Assembly (NCBI RefSeq): GCF_026236535.1
Contig: NZ_JAHTMW010000009.1
Span: 248,001 to 312,000, forward strand
Reading direction: 5' to 3'
Length of the DNA stretch: 64,000 nucleotides
Origin: Streptomyces sp. SKN60
GTDB lineage: Bacteria > Actinomycetota > Actinomycetes > Streptomycetales > Streptomycetaceae
Below the pieces are notes generated by a model, which saw nothing but the letters and a program-made list of their open reading frames with translations, had not been told where the DNA came from and searched no databases. The first letter of the stretch is position 1. Every line of letters starts with the position of its first letter. The position numbers were made by a program, and so were the translations under genes. Below, in pieces: positions 44,242-53,785 of the stretch.

Positions 44242-47004
44242 CTATTCGACGGTGAGGCGGTCGCCGAGGGCGGCGGCGCCGAGGATGTTCTTGCGGGGGA
44301 CGCCCGTCACCATGATGTGGGCGGTGTGCCCGATGAAGGGTCGCAGGTCTGGCCGAGACTCGCGGGAGGCGGTTAGGCGAAAGTGCTTCAGGCCGCTCAG
44401 GTCGGCGAGGGCCGTTAGGTCCGTCGCCATGGGACAGTCGAGCAGCTCCAGGATCCTGAGCCGGGTGCAGTCCACGGATCGCAGCACGTCTAGGTCGGTG
44501 AGCACAGCGTTGGCGGACACGCGGATGCTGAGTGGGCGCCAGCCCGTCAGCGCTTGCCGCAGCACTTCAGAGGGGTGATTGCCGCGCAGATGCAAGATGG
44601 ATACCTGGGCGGCATGGCGAACGTGGCGCGCTTGTTCCGCCCGGGTCACAGTGATGACGCTCGAGTCCGGCACCTGGCTGAGCACGTCACGGGCGAAGGC
44701 CTCCGCTGGGAACCGCTCCCAGTGGACCGAGATCCGCCACTGTCCTGCCCGCGCGTACGCGCGGGCATGGGGTAGCCCGGCGGCTGTGCCGATGAGGCCG
44801 ATCAGGTCGACGATCTGATCGGCGGAGTCCTTCGCAACCTCCTCAGGCCCCGGTAGGAGGGGGAGGACGTACGCACCCAGCCGCGACAGCTGCACCAGCT
44901 GCTCCGGACTCCTCGGCGGGATCATCGACGTCACCGCCTTCCGCACCCGCCGCCGCAGGCCCTCCTCCAGCCACGCCCCATGCTGCGCGGCCAGCGCCGC
45001 CATCACGTACAGCGTGGTCTTCAGGTCCCGCTTGCGCGTCCCGGAGCCCGCCTTCAGGAGGCCTTCCACCAGGAGGGGAAGGTCCGACCGCCGGCAGTGG
45101 CCGGCCGCAAGCAGTAGGACGTCGTGCCACTGCTGGTCGTGGGCCTTGAGCAGAGCCTCGGGGAGGGCGTCGTCCTCGACGAGCTCCTTCGCCGCCAGGA
45201 AGTCCTGGAACGTGCGGTGGGTGAACTGGAAGACGTCGTCCGTGCGCTCCTGGAGGAGGCCGCTGCGGTTGATCAGGTGGGTGAGGATCTCCTCCGGGGT
45301 GCCCTGGGCCCGGATCCGCGGCATGCCGGGGAGGTCGTGCTCCAGGCGCTGGAGGGCCTGCTCGCGGGTGAACTCGGTCTGGCCCGTGCGGACCAGACGG
45401 ACGGCGAGGCGCTGGAGGAGCTGGCGGTGCTCCTCGACCGACATGCGGATGCCGTCGGGGGAGCCGACCCGGCGGCGCTCGTCGCGGGTGCCGAGCAGCA
45501 TCGTGAGGGCGGAGTCGTACAGCTCCCAGCGGGTCTCGGGCAGGAGGCCGTCCCGTAGCCGGTGCAGGGCGCAGATCACCGCGCACAGCAGCGGGGTGCG
45601 GGCGAGCTCGGCGAGGTTGGGGTTGTGGCGGAACTGCTGGGCGAGGTCGCGTTCGAGCTCGTCGAGGGCGGCCCGGTCGTACGCGTCGGCGTCGAGGCGG
45701 GCCGCGTCGTGCCAGGCGGTGACGAAGGCCTGGATGTCCTCGCCGCGCAGCGGGAGCAGGGTCAGCTCGTCGAAGCGCTCGGCGCCCAGCCAGTCGGGGG
45801 CGACGGCGTGCGGGCGTACGGTCGCCACGCACCGGGTGTCGGGGAAGCGGGCGAGGAGGCCGCTGAGCCAGGTGTGGGCGTCGTCGCGGTCGTCCTGGGT
45901 GACCTCGTCCAGGCCGTCGACGAGCAGCAGCCCGCGCCCGGCGGCGAGCACCCGCCCCGCCCAGCCGTCCGGGGCCGCGTCGACCATGAGTCCGGCGACG
46001 CCGGGCAGCTCGCCGGGGGCCGGGAAGCCGGCGCCCTTGGCCCGGAGGGAGCGCAGGGGTACGACGAAGGGGACGAGCCCGTTGAGCGCGGCGAGCCCCG
46101 GCCCGAGCGTCCCGGCGGCGGCGTGCGCGGCCAGCCACCACACCAGGGTGGTCTTCCCGGCACCGGCGTCGCCGCGCAGCAGGACGCGGGGCCGGTCGGC
46201 GAGCAGGTCGTCGATCCTGCGCGGTACGGGGACGGTCTCCCGGGTCCTGGCGGTGGCCTCCAGGGAGAGGTAGGCGGTGTCGAGGTCCCACTCGGAGGCG
46301 CGCTTGCCGAGCTCGTCCAGGCCGAAGATCCGGGTGCGGCGGTAGGCGGCGCCGACCGCCGCGGCGTACTCCGCCTCGTAGGCCCGGTCCGCGGGATGTT
46401 CGTCGGCCGGGGACAGCAGGGTGTCGGGGAGCCACTGCCGTACGGATTCCTGGGCCGTGACGGTGGACAGCGGGACGCACTCCAGGCGGCGGTGGCCGCG
46501 GCCCCGGGGGACGGAGCGGACGATGCCGATGAGGCCGTCGGCGGCGAAGACGGGGGCGCCGGAGAGGCCCGCCAGGGGCGAGGGGCCGTCCGGTTCCTCG
46601 GCGGTCACGGGCGGATGGTCCAGCTCGACGGTGAGGAGGCCCCGGATGCGCCCGGCCAGCGGCAGCACGGTGCCGGTGAACTGGTCGAGGTCCAGCTTCC
46701 GGCCCTCGTACCGCTGGATCCGGGGGTAGCCGAGGATCTCGCAGCCCTGGATCGGGCGGTCGGTGGTGAGCCCGCTGAGCCGGGGTGCGGGGCCGAGGGG
46801 CTCGGCGGCGCGCAGGAGGGCGGCGTCGAGGCCGTGGTCGACCCAGACCACCCGTAACTCCTTCAGGGGCCGGTCCGGTGCGGCGGCCCGGGCGCTGAAG
46901 GCGTCGCCGACGACATGGGCGCTGGTCAGGACCAGGTCGGGGGCCACGAGGACCCCGCTGCCCTGCTGCCTGCCGAGGATCGCGAGCGCGGAGCGGACGC
47001 TCAC
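44242..47004 (-). CDS. Trypsin-like protease / NACHT NTPase / leucine-rich repeat protein (conflict-system effector)
   Basis: A 920-residue fusion. Residues 1-200 form a trypsin-like serine protease with triad His30 (TSAHVV), Asp60 (LDAALL) and Ser148 (GLSGAP), with no signal peptide, so it acts inside the cell. A linker leads to a NACHT/STAND NTPase: Walker A GDAGAGKTT at 278-286, Walker B LLLVDGLDE near 370, and the downstream winged-helix/superhelical region with QFTHRTFQDFLAAKEL. The last 150 residues contain leucine-rich-repeat-like strands (LRILELLDCPMATDLTAL). The GTG start overlaps the trypco2 stop (GTGA). This layout matches the NTP-dependent conflict systems of multicellular bacteria, where the sensor releases protease activity. 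The 3' third is less GC-rich, suggesting transfer or recent diversification. Confidence 0.88.
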   Translation of the reverse strand: MSVRSALAILGRQQGSGVLVAPDLVLTSAHVVGDAFSARAAAPDRPLKELRVVWVDHGLDAALLRAAEPLGPAPRLSGLTTDRPIQGCEILGYPRIQRYEGRKLDLDQFTGTVLPLAGRIRGLLTVELDHPPVTAEEPDGPSPLAGLSGAPVFAADGLIGIVRSVPRGRGHRRLECVPLSTVTAQESVRQWLPDTLLSPADEHPADRAYEAEYAAAVGAAYRRTRIFGLDELGKRASEWDLDTAYLSLEATARTRETVPVPRRIDDLLADRPRVLLRGDAGAGKTTLVWWLAAHAAAGTLGPGLAALNGLVPFVVPLRSLRAKGAGFPAPGELPGVAGLMVDAAPDGWAGRVLAAGRGLLLVDGLDEVTQDDRDDAHTWLSGLLARFPDTRCVATVRPHAVAPDWLGAERFDELTLLPLRGEDIQAFVTAWHDAARLDADAYDRAALDELERDLAQQFRHNPNLAELARTPLLCAVICALHRLRDGLLPETRWELYDSALTMLLGTRDERRRVGSPDGIRMSVEEHRQLLQRLAVRLVRTGQTEFTREQALQRLEHDLPGMPRIRAQGTPEEILTHLINRSGLLQERTDDVFQFTHRTFQDFLAAKELVEDDALPEALLKAHDQQWHDVLLLAAGHCRRSDLPLLVEGLLKAGSGTRKRDLKTTLYVMAALAAQHGAWLEEGLRRRVRKAVTSMIPPRSPEQLVQLSRLGAYVLPLLPGPEEVAKDSADQIVDLIGLIGTAAGLPHARAYARAGQWRISVHWERFPAEAFARDVLSQVPDSSVITVTRAEQARHVRHAAQVSILHLRGNHPSEVLRQALTGWRPLSIRVSANAVLTDLDVLRSVDCTRLRILELLDCPMATDLTALADLSGLKHFRLTASRESRPDLRPFIGHTAHIMVTGVPRKNILGAAALGDRLTVE

Positions 47005-47336
47005 AGGCCGCCGCCGAAGCCGGAGACGTCCGCCTCCTCCTCGCTGCCCACCAGCCACGCCCCGCCCGTCGCCGCGTTCCGCGGCTTCAGGGTGAAGGAG
47101 ACCCGGTGGGTCTCGCCGCGGGAGCGGCTCGCCTCGGCGCCGGCCTCGACGACCCAGGCCTTGACCTTGCCGCCGCCCTTCGCCTCCTTGCGGAGCTCGA
47201 CGGTGAACTCCATCTCGATGTCGCCGACCTCGAAGGAGACGGGGTGGCCGGTGGCGCGGCGGGCGGCGGTCAGGAGTTCGTCGCGTACGGAGGCGATGGC
47301 GTCGGCCAGTTCGATCTTGGGCGTGGTGTCGGTCAT
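47001..47336 (-). CDS. Trypco2 (trypsin-co-occurring domain) protein
   Basis: A 111-residue protein: MTDTTPKIELADAIASVRDE, then FEVGDIEMEFTVELRKEAKG, KVKAWVVEAGAEASRSRGET and HRVSFTLKPRN. This is the pattern of the trypco2 domain family described as a constant partner of trypsin-NACHT/TPR conflict proteins. An N-terminal helix is followed by four strands; no catalytic residues. It is translationally coupled to the effector downstream (GTGA overlap). The likely job is to regulate or recruit the protease; this is inference. ATG 47336 has GAGG close upstream. Confidence 0.85.
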   Translation of the reverse strand: MTDTTPKIELADAIASVRDELLTAARRATGHPVSFEVGDIEMEFTVELRKEAKGGGKVKAWVVEAGAEASRSRGETHRVSFTLKPRNAATGGAWLVGSEEEADVSGFGGGL

Positions 47337-47801
47337 GCCTCGGAAGCTAGCCCGCCGAAAGCGGTGGTGGAGGGGGTTCCGGACGGTTCGGTCGCGTGAC
47401 CCAGGTCGCAATGGCGGGGTGGGCGTGGTGACAAGGCGCACAGGCGTTTCGGGCGGTACTAGGCGGAATAGTGGTGGCGTTCCGCCGTGATCCGGGCCTT
47501 TCGGGGCGAACCGCCGGGACGTAGGTCCCGGATAAGGCGGAAGCGGGCGCGGGTGGGCGTTTCGGGCGGTTCGGGGCGGGCGCGACATGGGGTTAAACGG
47601 GTCTACGCGGGTCGCATTTGTCCGATTTCGCGCCGCGGTCCGCGAGGGGGTGCCGGGTTGATTCCCGGCGAGATCGCTACGACGCAATGTCGTAGATGGG
47701 GTGTTTTACCCGGGCCGGGAGTCCGGGTTACCAAGGATGAGCAAGCCCGGCGCCGACCGCTCTGGTGCCGGGTCCCGTTCTGTCCGGAGGTTCTCCCCCG
47801 T
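47337..47801 (+). promoter_or_regulatory. Structured 5' leader / promoter region of the M23 peptidase gene
   Basis: 465 bp without a convincing gene. From about 47655 four hairpins follow one another: GCCGGG-CCCGGC (47656-47673), CTACGAC-GTCGTAG (47678-47696), ACCCGG-CCGGGT (47708-47728) and CCCGGCGCC-GGTGCCGGG (47745-47771). Stem-by-stem order and the TTACCAAGGATGAGC segment recall a riboswitch leader (cyclic di-AMP ydaO class is known before Streptomyces wall hydrolases), but I cannot match the consensus fully. ATTTGTCCGATT is at 47616-47627. A 27-codon frame (47737-47820) runs from inside the leader over the peptidase start. Confidence 0.45.
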
Positions 47802-48548
47802 ATGTCGAAGCGCGTCATGAAGCCCAGCATCCGTACCACCGCCGTCGCCCTCGCCGCCGCGGGTCTGGGAGCGTCGCTGGTGGCCGGAGCCGGCTCCGCG
47901 TTCGCCGCCGAGGGCAAGGCCGCCGTCGCGTCCACCACGAACGTCGCCGCATCCGCCGCCGTCGCCCAGCAGGCCGCCACCCAGGCCAAGGTCGCCGCGC
48001 AGGTCAAGGCCGCGCAGGCGAAGGCCGCGCAGGCGAAGGCCGCGCAGCTGAAGGCGGCGCAGGTCAAGGCCGCCGTCGCCAAGGCGAAGGCCGCGAAGAC
48101 CGTCAAGCCTGCCGCCGCCAAGAAGGCCGCGTCCTGGGTCAAGCCGGTCAGCTCCTACACCCTGTCCGCCACCTTCAACCAGGGCGGCGCCATGTGGGCC
48201 CACAAGCACTCCGGCCAGGACTTCGCCGTCCCGACCGGCACCTCGGTCAAGGCCGCCGGCGCCGGCACCGTCGTGAAGGCCGGCCCGAACGGCGGCGGCG
48301 ACGGCCCCGCGTACGGCAACGCGATCGTCGTGAAGCACGCCAACGGCACGTACTCGCAGTACGCCCACCTGTCGAAGATCAAGGTCCACATCGGCCAGAA
48401 GGTCGCCGCTGGCCAGCAGATCGCCCTCTCGGGCAACACCGGCAACTCCTCCGGCCCGCACCTTCACTTCGAGATCCGCACCACGCCGAACTACGGCTCC
48501 GCCATCAACCCGGCCGCCTTCCTGCGGACCCACGGCGTCTCCATCTGA
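47802..48548 (+). CDS. Secreted M23 family peptidoglycan hydrolase
   Basis: A 248-residue exported zinc endopeptidase. The signal peptide (residues 6-36) ends AGSAFA-AEG. Next is an Ala/Lys/Gln repeat region (about 45-110, units like AKAAQ) with coiled-coil or wall-binding character, then a LytM/M23 domain. Zinc ligands lie in HKHSGQDFAV (H and D) and in HLHFE, with YSQYAHLSKI between. It cleaves peptide cross-links in the wall during growth or sporulation by family role. Start at ATG 47802 (GGAGG about 11 nt upstream); ATG 47817 is possible and would overlap the leader ORF stop. Confidence 0.92.
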   Translation: MSKRVMKPSIRTTAVALAAAGLGASLVAGAGSAFAAEGKAAVASTTNVAASAAVAQQAATQAKVAAQVKAAQAKAAQAKAAQLKAAQVKAAVAKAKAAKTVKPAAAKKAASWVKPVSSYTLSATFNQGGAMWAHKHSGQDFAVPTGTSVKAAGAGTVVKAGPNGGGDGPAYGNAIVVKHANGTYSQYAHLSKIKVHIGQKVAAGQQIALSGNTGNSSGPHLHFEIRTTPNYGSAINPAAFLRTHGVSI

Positions 48549-48562
48549 CGCTGACGGCGGTC

Positions 48563-49135
48563 TCAGGACCGCTGTGAGGCCTGCTCGGCCTGCTCGATCA
48601 GATCGAGGGCGACCTCGAGGACGGCTTCCTGCTTCTCCTCGGGGTCGCCCTCGACGTTCTGCATGAAGAACGTCCCGGCGTGCAGCGCGAAGATCGCGCT
48701 CACGGCGCGGACCTTGTCCTTGATCGGGGCCGCGGGGTCCTGGATGAACTCGTTGAGCGCGACGAAGCGCTCCTTGAAGGTGAGCCCGATGCTGAGGTCG
48801 CGCACGGTCGCCTGGTTCTCGTGCATGAAGCGGAACAGCGGCGCCGCGTCGGTCAGGGCGCTGTGGTAGCGGCGCAGGATCTCCTTCTTGGTCTCCAGGG
48901 TGCGCGGCTGCTCGGCCGCCCAGGCGACGAGCTCGTCGATCGGCCGCGCCAGGTCCTGGAAGATCCCGATGATGATGTCTTCCTTGGTCTTGAAGTGGTA
49001 GTAAAGCGCCGCCTTCGTGACGTCCAGGCGCTCGGCGATCTCGCGCAGCGAGGTCTTCTCGTAACCCTGCTCGGCGAAGAGTTCGAGAGCCACGTCCTGG
49101 ATGCGCTGGCGGGTGTTGCCTCGGGCCTGGGCCAT
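48563..49135 (-). CDS. TetR-family repressor of the adjacent efflux pump
   Basis: A 190-residue TetR regulator: the HTH TRQRIQDVALELFAEQGYEK, TSLREIAERLDVTKAALYYH is at residues 8-47. A ligand-binding helical domain follows. It is divergent from an MFS exporter with a shared 115-bp spacer holding ACTTG-CAAGT repeats, the usual local repressor arrangement. ATG 49135 is preferred over the GTG at 49159 because GAAGGAAACGAGAG precedes it. The ligand is unknown but probably a pump substrate. Confidence 0.9.
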   Translation of the reverse strand: MAQARGNTRQRIQDVALELFAEQGYEKTSLREIAERLDVTKAALYYHFKTKEDIIIGIFQDLARPIDELVAWAAEQPRTLETKKEILRRYHSALTDAAPLFRFMHENQATVRDLSIGLTFKERFVALNEFIQDPAAPIKDKVRAVSAIFALHAGTFFMQNVEGDPEEKQEAVLEVALDLIEQAEQASQRS

Positions 49136-49167
49136 GTCTCTCGTTTCCTTCGCTGACACACAAACTT

Positions 49168-49185
49168 ACTTGACGACCGGCAAGT
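49168..49185. promoter_or_regulatory. Candidate TetR operator
   Basis: ACTTGacgaccggCAAGT has 5-bp inverted arms and sits in the divergent promoter region of the TetR/MFS pair. Flanking AACTT and AAGTT extend the symmetry, and a further CAAGT half-site is at 49226-49230. Confidence 0.45.
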
Positions 49186-49250
49186 TACGGGTCTACTTTC
49201 CCCAGTGTAGTAACTAGCCGGGCGGCAAGTAAGGGAAGCAAGGGGACGAC

Positions 49251-50840
49251 ATGGCAACGACACTGACACCCGAGGCAGCCGAGGGGGAGGCCGCACCCGC
49301 GCGCAGCGTTCGCGTCGTCCTCCTCGCCCTCATGATCGCGATGCTGCTCGCGATGCTGGACAACATGATCATCGGCACCGCGATGCCGACCATCGTCGGC
49401 GAGCTCGGCGGCCTGGAGCACCTCTCCTGGGTCGTCACCGCCTACACCCTGGCCACCGCCGCGTCGACCCCGATCTGGGGCAAGCTCGGCGACATGTTCG
49501 GCCGCAAGAGCGTCTTCCTGACCTCGATCGTGATCTTCCTGATCGGCTCCGCGCTCAGCGGCATGGCCCAGGACATGGGCCAGCTCATCGGCTTCCGCGC
49601 CGTCCAGGGCCTGGGCGCCGGCGGACTGATGGTCGGCGTCATGGCGATCATCGGCGACCTGATCCCGCCCCGGGACCGCGGCAAGTACCAGGGCATGATG
49701 GCCGGCATCATGGCGCTCGCCATGATCGGCGGACCGCTGGTCGGCGGCACCATCACCGACCACTGGGGCTGGCGCTGGTCCTTCTACATCAACCTGCCGC
49801 TCGGCGCCGTCGCCCTCGCGATGCTCGCCACCGTGCTCCACCTGCCGAAGAAGGAGCGCGCGGCCGGCACCCGGATCGACTTCCTCGGCGCTGCGCTGCT
49901 GACCATCGGCATCACCGCGATCGTCCTGGTCACCACCTGGGGCGGCACCGAGTACGCCTGGGGCTCGGCCACCATCATCGGCCTCGCCGTCGGCGGCGTC
50001 CTGGCCCTCGCGGCCTTCCTCCTCGTCGAGACCCGGGCGAGCGACCCGATCATGCCGCTGCACATCTTCCGCAGCCGCAACTTCACCCTGATGTCCGTGA
50101 TCGGCTTCCTCACCGGCTTCGTCATGTTCGGCGCGGTGCTCTTCCTGCCGCTGTTCCAGCAGTCCGTGCAGGGCGCCTCGGCGACCAACTCCGGTCTGCT
50201 GCTCCTGCCGATGCTGCTGTCGATGATGGTCGTCTCGATGATCGCCGGCCGGGTCACCACCAGCAGCGGCAAGTACAAGATCTTCCCGATCATCGGCGGC
50301 GCGTTCATGGTCGTCGGCCTGTACCTGCTGTCCACCATGGACACCGACACCACGCGGTTCGTCTCGGGCGTCTACATGGCCGTGCTCGGCGCCGGCATGG
50401 GCTTCCTGATGCAGATCACCATGCTCGTCGCGCAGAACAGCGTCGAGATGAAGGACATGGGCGTGGCCTCGTCCTCGACCACCCTCTTCCGGACCCTCGG
50501 CTCCTCCTTCGGCGTCGCGATCATGGGTGCGCTCTTCAACCACCAGGTCCAGAACGAGATGGCCGCCCGCGGCGGCGGCGCCGCGACCGCGCGCTCGGCG
50601 CAGCTCGACGCCGCGAGCCTGGCCAAGCTGCCGGAGGCGGTCCGCGAGGCCTACCAGCACGCGGTCTCCTCCGGCACTCACTCGGCCTTCCTGGTCGGCT
50701 CGATCGTGGCCGTCCTCGGCTTCGTCCTCGCCTTCTTCGTGAAGGAGGTGGCACTGCGCGGCACCGGCCTCCCGAAGGCGGACGAGGCCACGGCGGATGC
50801 CGCCGAGCCGGCGGACAAGACCGCGAAGGCCACCGCCTAA
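49251..50840 (+). CDS. MFS drug exporter of the DHA2 (EmrB/QacA) family
   Basis: A 529-residue proton antiporter with 14 predicted helices. It begins VRVVLLALMIAMLLAMLDNM, containing the LD(x)TIV-like motif D1. Motif A (GKLGDMFGRKSV) is in the loop after helix 2, and motif C-like GGPLVGGTITDHWGWRW is in helix 5. It exports hydrophobic drugs or antibiotics; the substrate is unknown. Control is probably by the divergent TetR. The ATG follows AAGGGGACGAC. It ends at a strong hairpin. Confidence 0.93.
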   Translation: MATTLTPEAAEGEAAPARSVRVVLLALMIAMLLAMLDNMIIGTAMPTIVGELGGLEHLSWVVTAYTLATAASTPIWGKLGDMFGRKSVFLTSIVIFLIGSALSGMAQDMGQLIGFRAVQGLGAGGLMVGVMAIIGDLIPPRDRGKYQGMMAGIMALAMIGGPLVGGTITDHWGWRWSFYINLPLGAVALAMLATVLHLPKKERAAGTRIDFLGAALLTIGITAIVLVTTWGGTEYAWGSATIIGLAVGGVLALAAFLLVETRASDPIMPLHIFRSRNFTLMSVIGFLTGFVMFGAVLFLPLFQQSVQGASATNSGLLLLPMLLSMMVVSMIAGRVTTSSGKYKIFPIIGGAFMVVGLYLLSTMDTDTTRFVSGVYMAVLGAGMGFLMQITMLVAQNSVEMKDMGVASSSTTLFRTLGSSFGVAIMGALFNHQVQNEMAARGGGAATARSAQLDAASLAKLPEAVREAYQHAVSSGTHSAFLVGSIVAVLGFVLAFFVKEVALRGTGLPKADEATADAAEPADKTAKATA

Positions 50841-50875
50841 CGGCCCGCACCCGCGCGAGCCGCGGCCGGCAGCCG

Positions 50876-50913
50876 AACGGCCCCCGGTGTCCCTGTGGAC
50901 ACCGGGGGCCGTT
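50876..50913. terminator. Bidirectional hairpin terminator
   Basis: AACGGCCCCCGGTGTCC and its exact complement, 4-nt loop, ending GTT. It lies between the convergent exporter gene and cseC. Confidence 0.85.
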
Positions 50914-50922
50914 GCCGTACGA

Positions 50923-50950
50923 GCAGGGAGCAGGGAGCAGGGAGCAGGGA
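50923..50950. repeat. Four tandem 7-mers (GCAGGGA)
   Basis: Four perfect copies of GCAGGGA immediately before the cseC stop codon region. Non-coding; probably slippage-generated. Confidence 0.85.
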
Positions 50951-50957
50951 GTGGGGG

Positions 50958-52312
50958 TCAGTCGGCTAACCGCAGGATCGGAAAGCTCCCCGTGGTCGTC
51001 GGCGCGTGCTCCGGGAGCCACAGCACCGCGATGGCGCCGCCCGCGCCGTCCGGAGTCCCCTCCGGGGCCGCGTTGCGGAAGGTGAGGCGGGCGCCGAGGA
51101 CCCGGGCCTGGCCGGTGGCGATGGTCAGGCCCAAGCCGTGGCCCTGGCCCGCGCGGTCGCTGCTTCCCGTACGGAAACGGCTCGGGCCCTCCTTGAGGAG
51201 CGCCTCGGGGAAGCCGGGCCCGTGGTCCCTGACCCGTACCACCCGGCCCTCGACGGTGACCTCCACCGGTCCGCCCGCACTGCCCTTGCCGCCCTTGCCG
51301 TGCTTGGCGGCGTTGGCGAGGAGGTTGCCGAGGATGCGCTCCAGGCGGCGCGGATCGGTGTTGACCCAGGACTCGTGGACCACATGGACCACCGCGTCCG
51401 GGTCGAGCGCCCGCACCCGCCGCTCGACGAACTCGCCGAGCGCGATCTCCTGCAGCTCGGCCCGCTCCGACGCGCTGTCCAGCCGGGCCACCTCCAGGAC
51501 GTCCTCGACCAGGGTCCGCATGGCCTGCGCCCGGTCCCGTACGAGCTCGGTCGGACGGCCCGGCGGCAGCAGCTCGGCGGCCGTGAGCAGCCCGGTCACC
51601 GGGGTGCGCAGCTCGTGCGCGATGTCGGCGGTGACCCGCCGCTCGGCCTCGATCCGCTCGCCCAGGGCATCGGTGAGGGCGTCGACGGCCCGGGCCAGCT
51701 CGTCGGTCTCGTCGCGCACGACGCCGCCGATGGCGTCCCGTACCCGCACCTCGGTGTTGCCCTGGGCGACCCGGCCGGCCGCCGCGGCGGCCTTGCGCAG
51801 CCGCCGCGAGAGCTGCCCGCCGATGAGCACGCCGAGCGCGCAGCCGCCGAAGACCACGGACACCGAGCCGATGATCAGTGCCCGGTCGAGGTCGTTCATG
51901 ATCGTGGCGCTGCGGTCGGCGAACGGCACGTGGAGCGAGAGCACGTCGCCGTTGGCGAGCGGCACGGCCGCCCACACGTCCGGCGGGCCGCTGCGATGTT
52001 CCTGTACGTAGGTGCCGCGCCGTCCGTCGCGCATCAGCTGGTCGAGCTGGGGCGGCAGCGCCGGGTCGTTGATCTTGGTGCCGAAGCGCGGCTCCTTCGG
52101 CTTGGAGGTCTCGTAGACCCGCTGGGCGAAGACGAGCCGCCACATCTGCACATCGCGGGCGTTGTCGAGCATCGAGACCCGGGCCGCGTTGTGGACGACC
52201 AGACTGAGGGTGACCGCGACGAGCGCGCCGACCGCCGCGATGGCGACCGCGATCTTCCAGCGGACCCCGGTCCGGAGGGCTCTCCTCCGTCTGATCCGCC
52301 TCCCGAACGGCT

Positions 52313-52316
<4 letters not shown>
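50958..52316 (-). CDS. cseC: Sensor histidine kinase CseC
   Basis: Envelope-stress kinase of the SigE system, 452 residues. A basic N-terminus is followed by TM1 (residues 20-43), an extracytoplasmic sensor of about 110 residues, and TM2 (about 148-168). A HAMP linker comes next, then HisKA ADIAHELRTPVTGLL (phospho-His near residue 235) and HATPase with NLLANAAKHG, VRDHGPGFP and GQGHGLGLTIA. It detects cell-wall damage and phosphorylates CseB. The ATG overlaps the cseB stop (ATGA). Assignment rests on the four-gene order sigE-cseA-cseB-cseC. Confidence 0.93.
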
Positions 52317-53011
<695 letters not shown>

Positions 53012-53098
53012 GGGTGGTGGTGCCTTCCGCTGACGCGCTTGCCGGTCGTGGGGGAGTGGGGGGAGTAGGGGGCGGGGCTGTGTCTTTCGGGTCAGTGC

Positions 53099-53785
53099 CT
53101 AGCTCGACGGGACCGGCGCCGGCTCGGTGGCGTCGATGCCGCCGTCCCCGACCGCCTTGCTGTAGTCGTTGTGCACCCAGTCGTGCTGGGTGAACTTGTT
53201 CCCCGCCCAGCGGTACGTGATCACGTCCTCGCCCGACGGGAAGGCGACCGGGTCGCCCTTCGCGTACACCTGCTTGGTGACGATCAGGTCCCCGCGGTCG
53301 ATCGTCCCGTACACCGCCGCGTCCTCGGCCATGAACACGTTGCGGTACGCGTTGTTCTCCTCGCGGTACACGTACGTGCCGATGCCGACGGCGTCGCCGC
53401 AGGTCATCACGTTGACGACGACGTCGGGGGAGGAGGAGTTGGTGAGGTTCCCGTACGAGGTGTCCACCGGGTAGGCGTCGGCCGTGCACGGCTTGAGGTC
53501 GGCCTTCAGGCGCTCGCCGATCTTCGGATCGTTCTTGATCAGCGCGATCGGGTCCACCCGCTTGGCCTTCAGGCCCGCGTCCTGGCCGGGCGGGGCGGAC
53601 GGGCTCGGGGTGGCCGGGGCCGTCGAGGCGACCTCGTCGGACCGGGCGGCGCCCTCGTCGCGCGAACCGGTGCCCCCGGTGGAGCAGCCGGCCACGAGCA
53701 GCCCGAAGGCGGCGAGCCCGGCCGCCGCCGTGCCACCCGCCGCCCACCGTCCGCCGACCGGTTCACCTGGTCTCAGGCCGCGCAC
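53099..53785 (-). CDS. cseA: Lipoprotein CseA
   Basis: A 228-residue extracytoplasmic lipoprotein that dampens the SigE response in the studied species. The signal sequence is followed by lipobox LVAGC (Cys about residue 34), then a Ser/Pro/Thr linker and a folded domain (PIALIKNDPKIGERLKADLK, CTADAYPVDTSYGNLTNSSS, VVVNVMTCGDAVGIGTYVYR) with two Cys likely disulphide-linked. GTG 53785 overlaps the end of sigE by 13 bp, coupling the two. Confidence 0.9.
   Translation of the reverse strand: MRGLRPGEPVGGRWAAGGTAAAGLAAFGLLVAGCSTGGTGSRDEGAARSDEVASTAPATPSPSAPPGQDAGLKAKRVDPIALIKNDPKIGERLKADLKPCTADAYPVDTSYGNLTNSSSPDVVVNVMTCGDAVGIGTYVYREENNAYRNVFMAEDAAVYGTIDRGDLIVTKQVYAKGDPVAFPSGEDVITYRWAGNKFTQHDWVHNDYSKAVGDGGIDATEPAPVPSS

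Noticed and set aside
44242-47336. Reading the trypsin-NACHT pair as an Avs-type antiphage system by name
   Set aside because: The C-terminus is LRR-like and the partner is trypco2, not the Avs layout; only the broader conflict-system label is supported.
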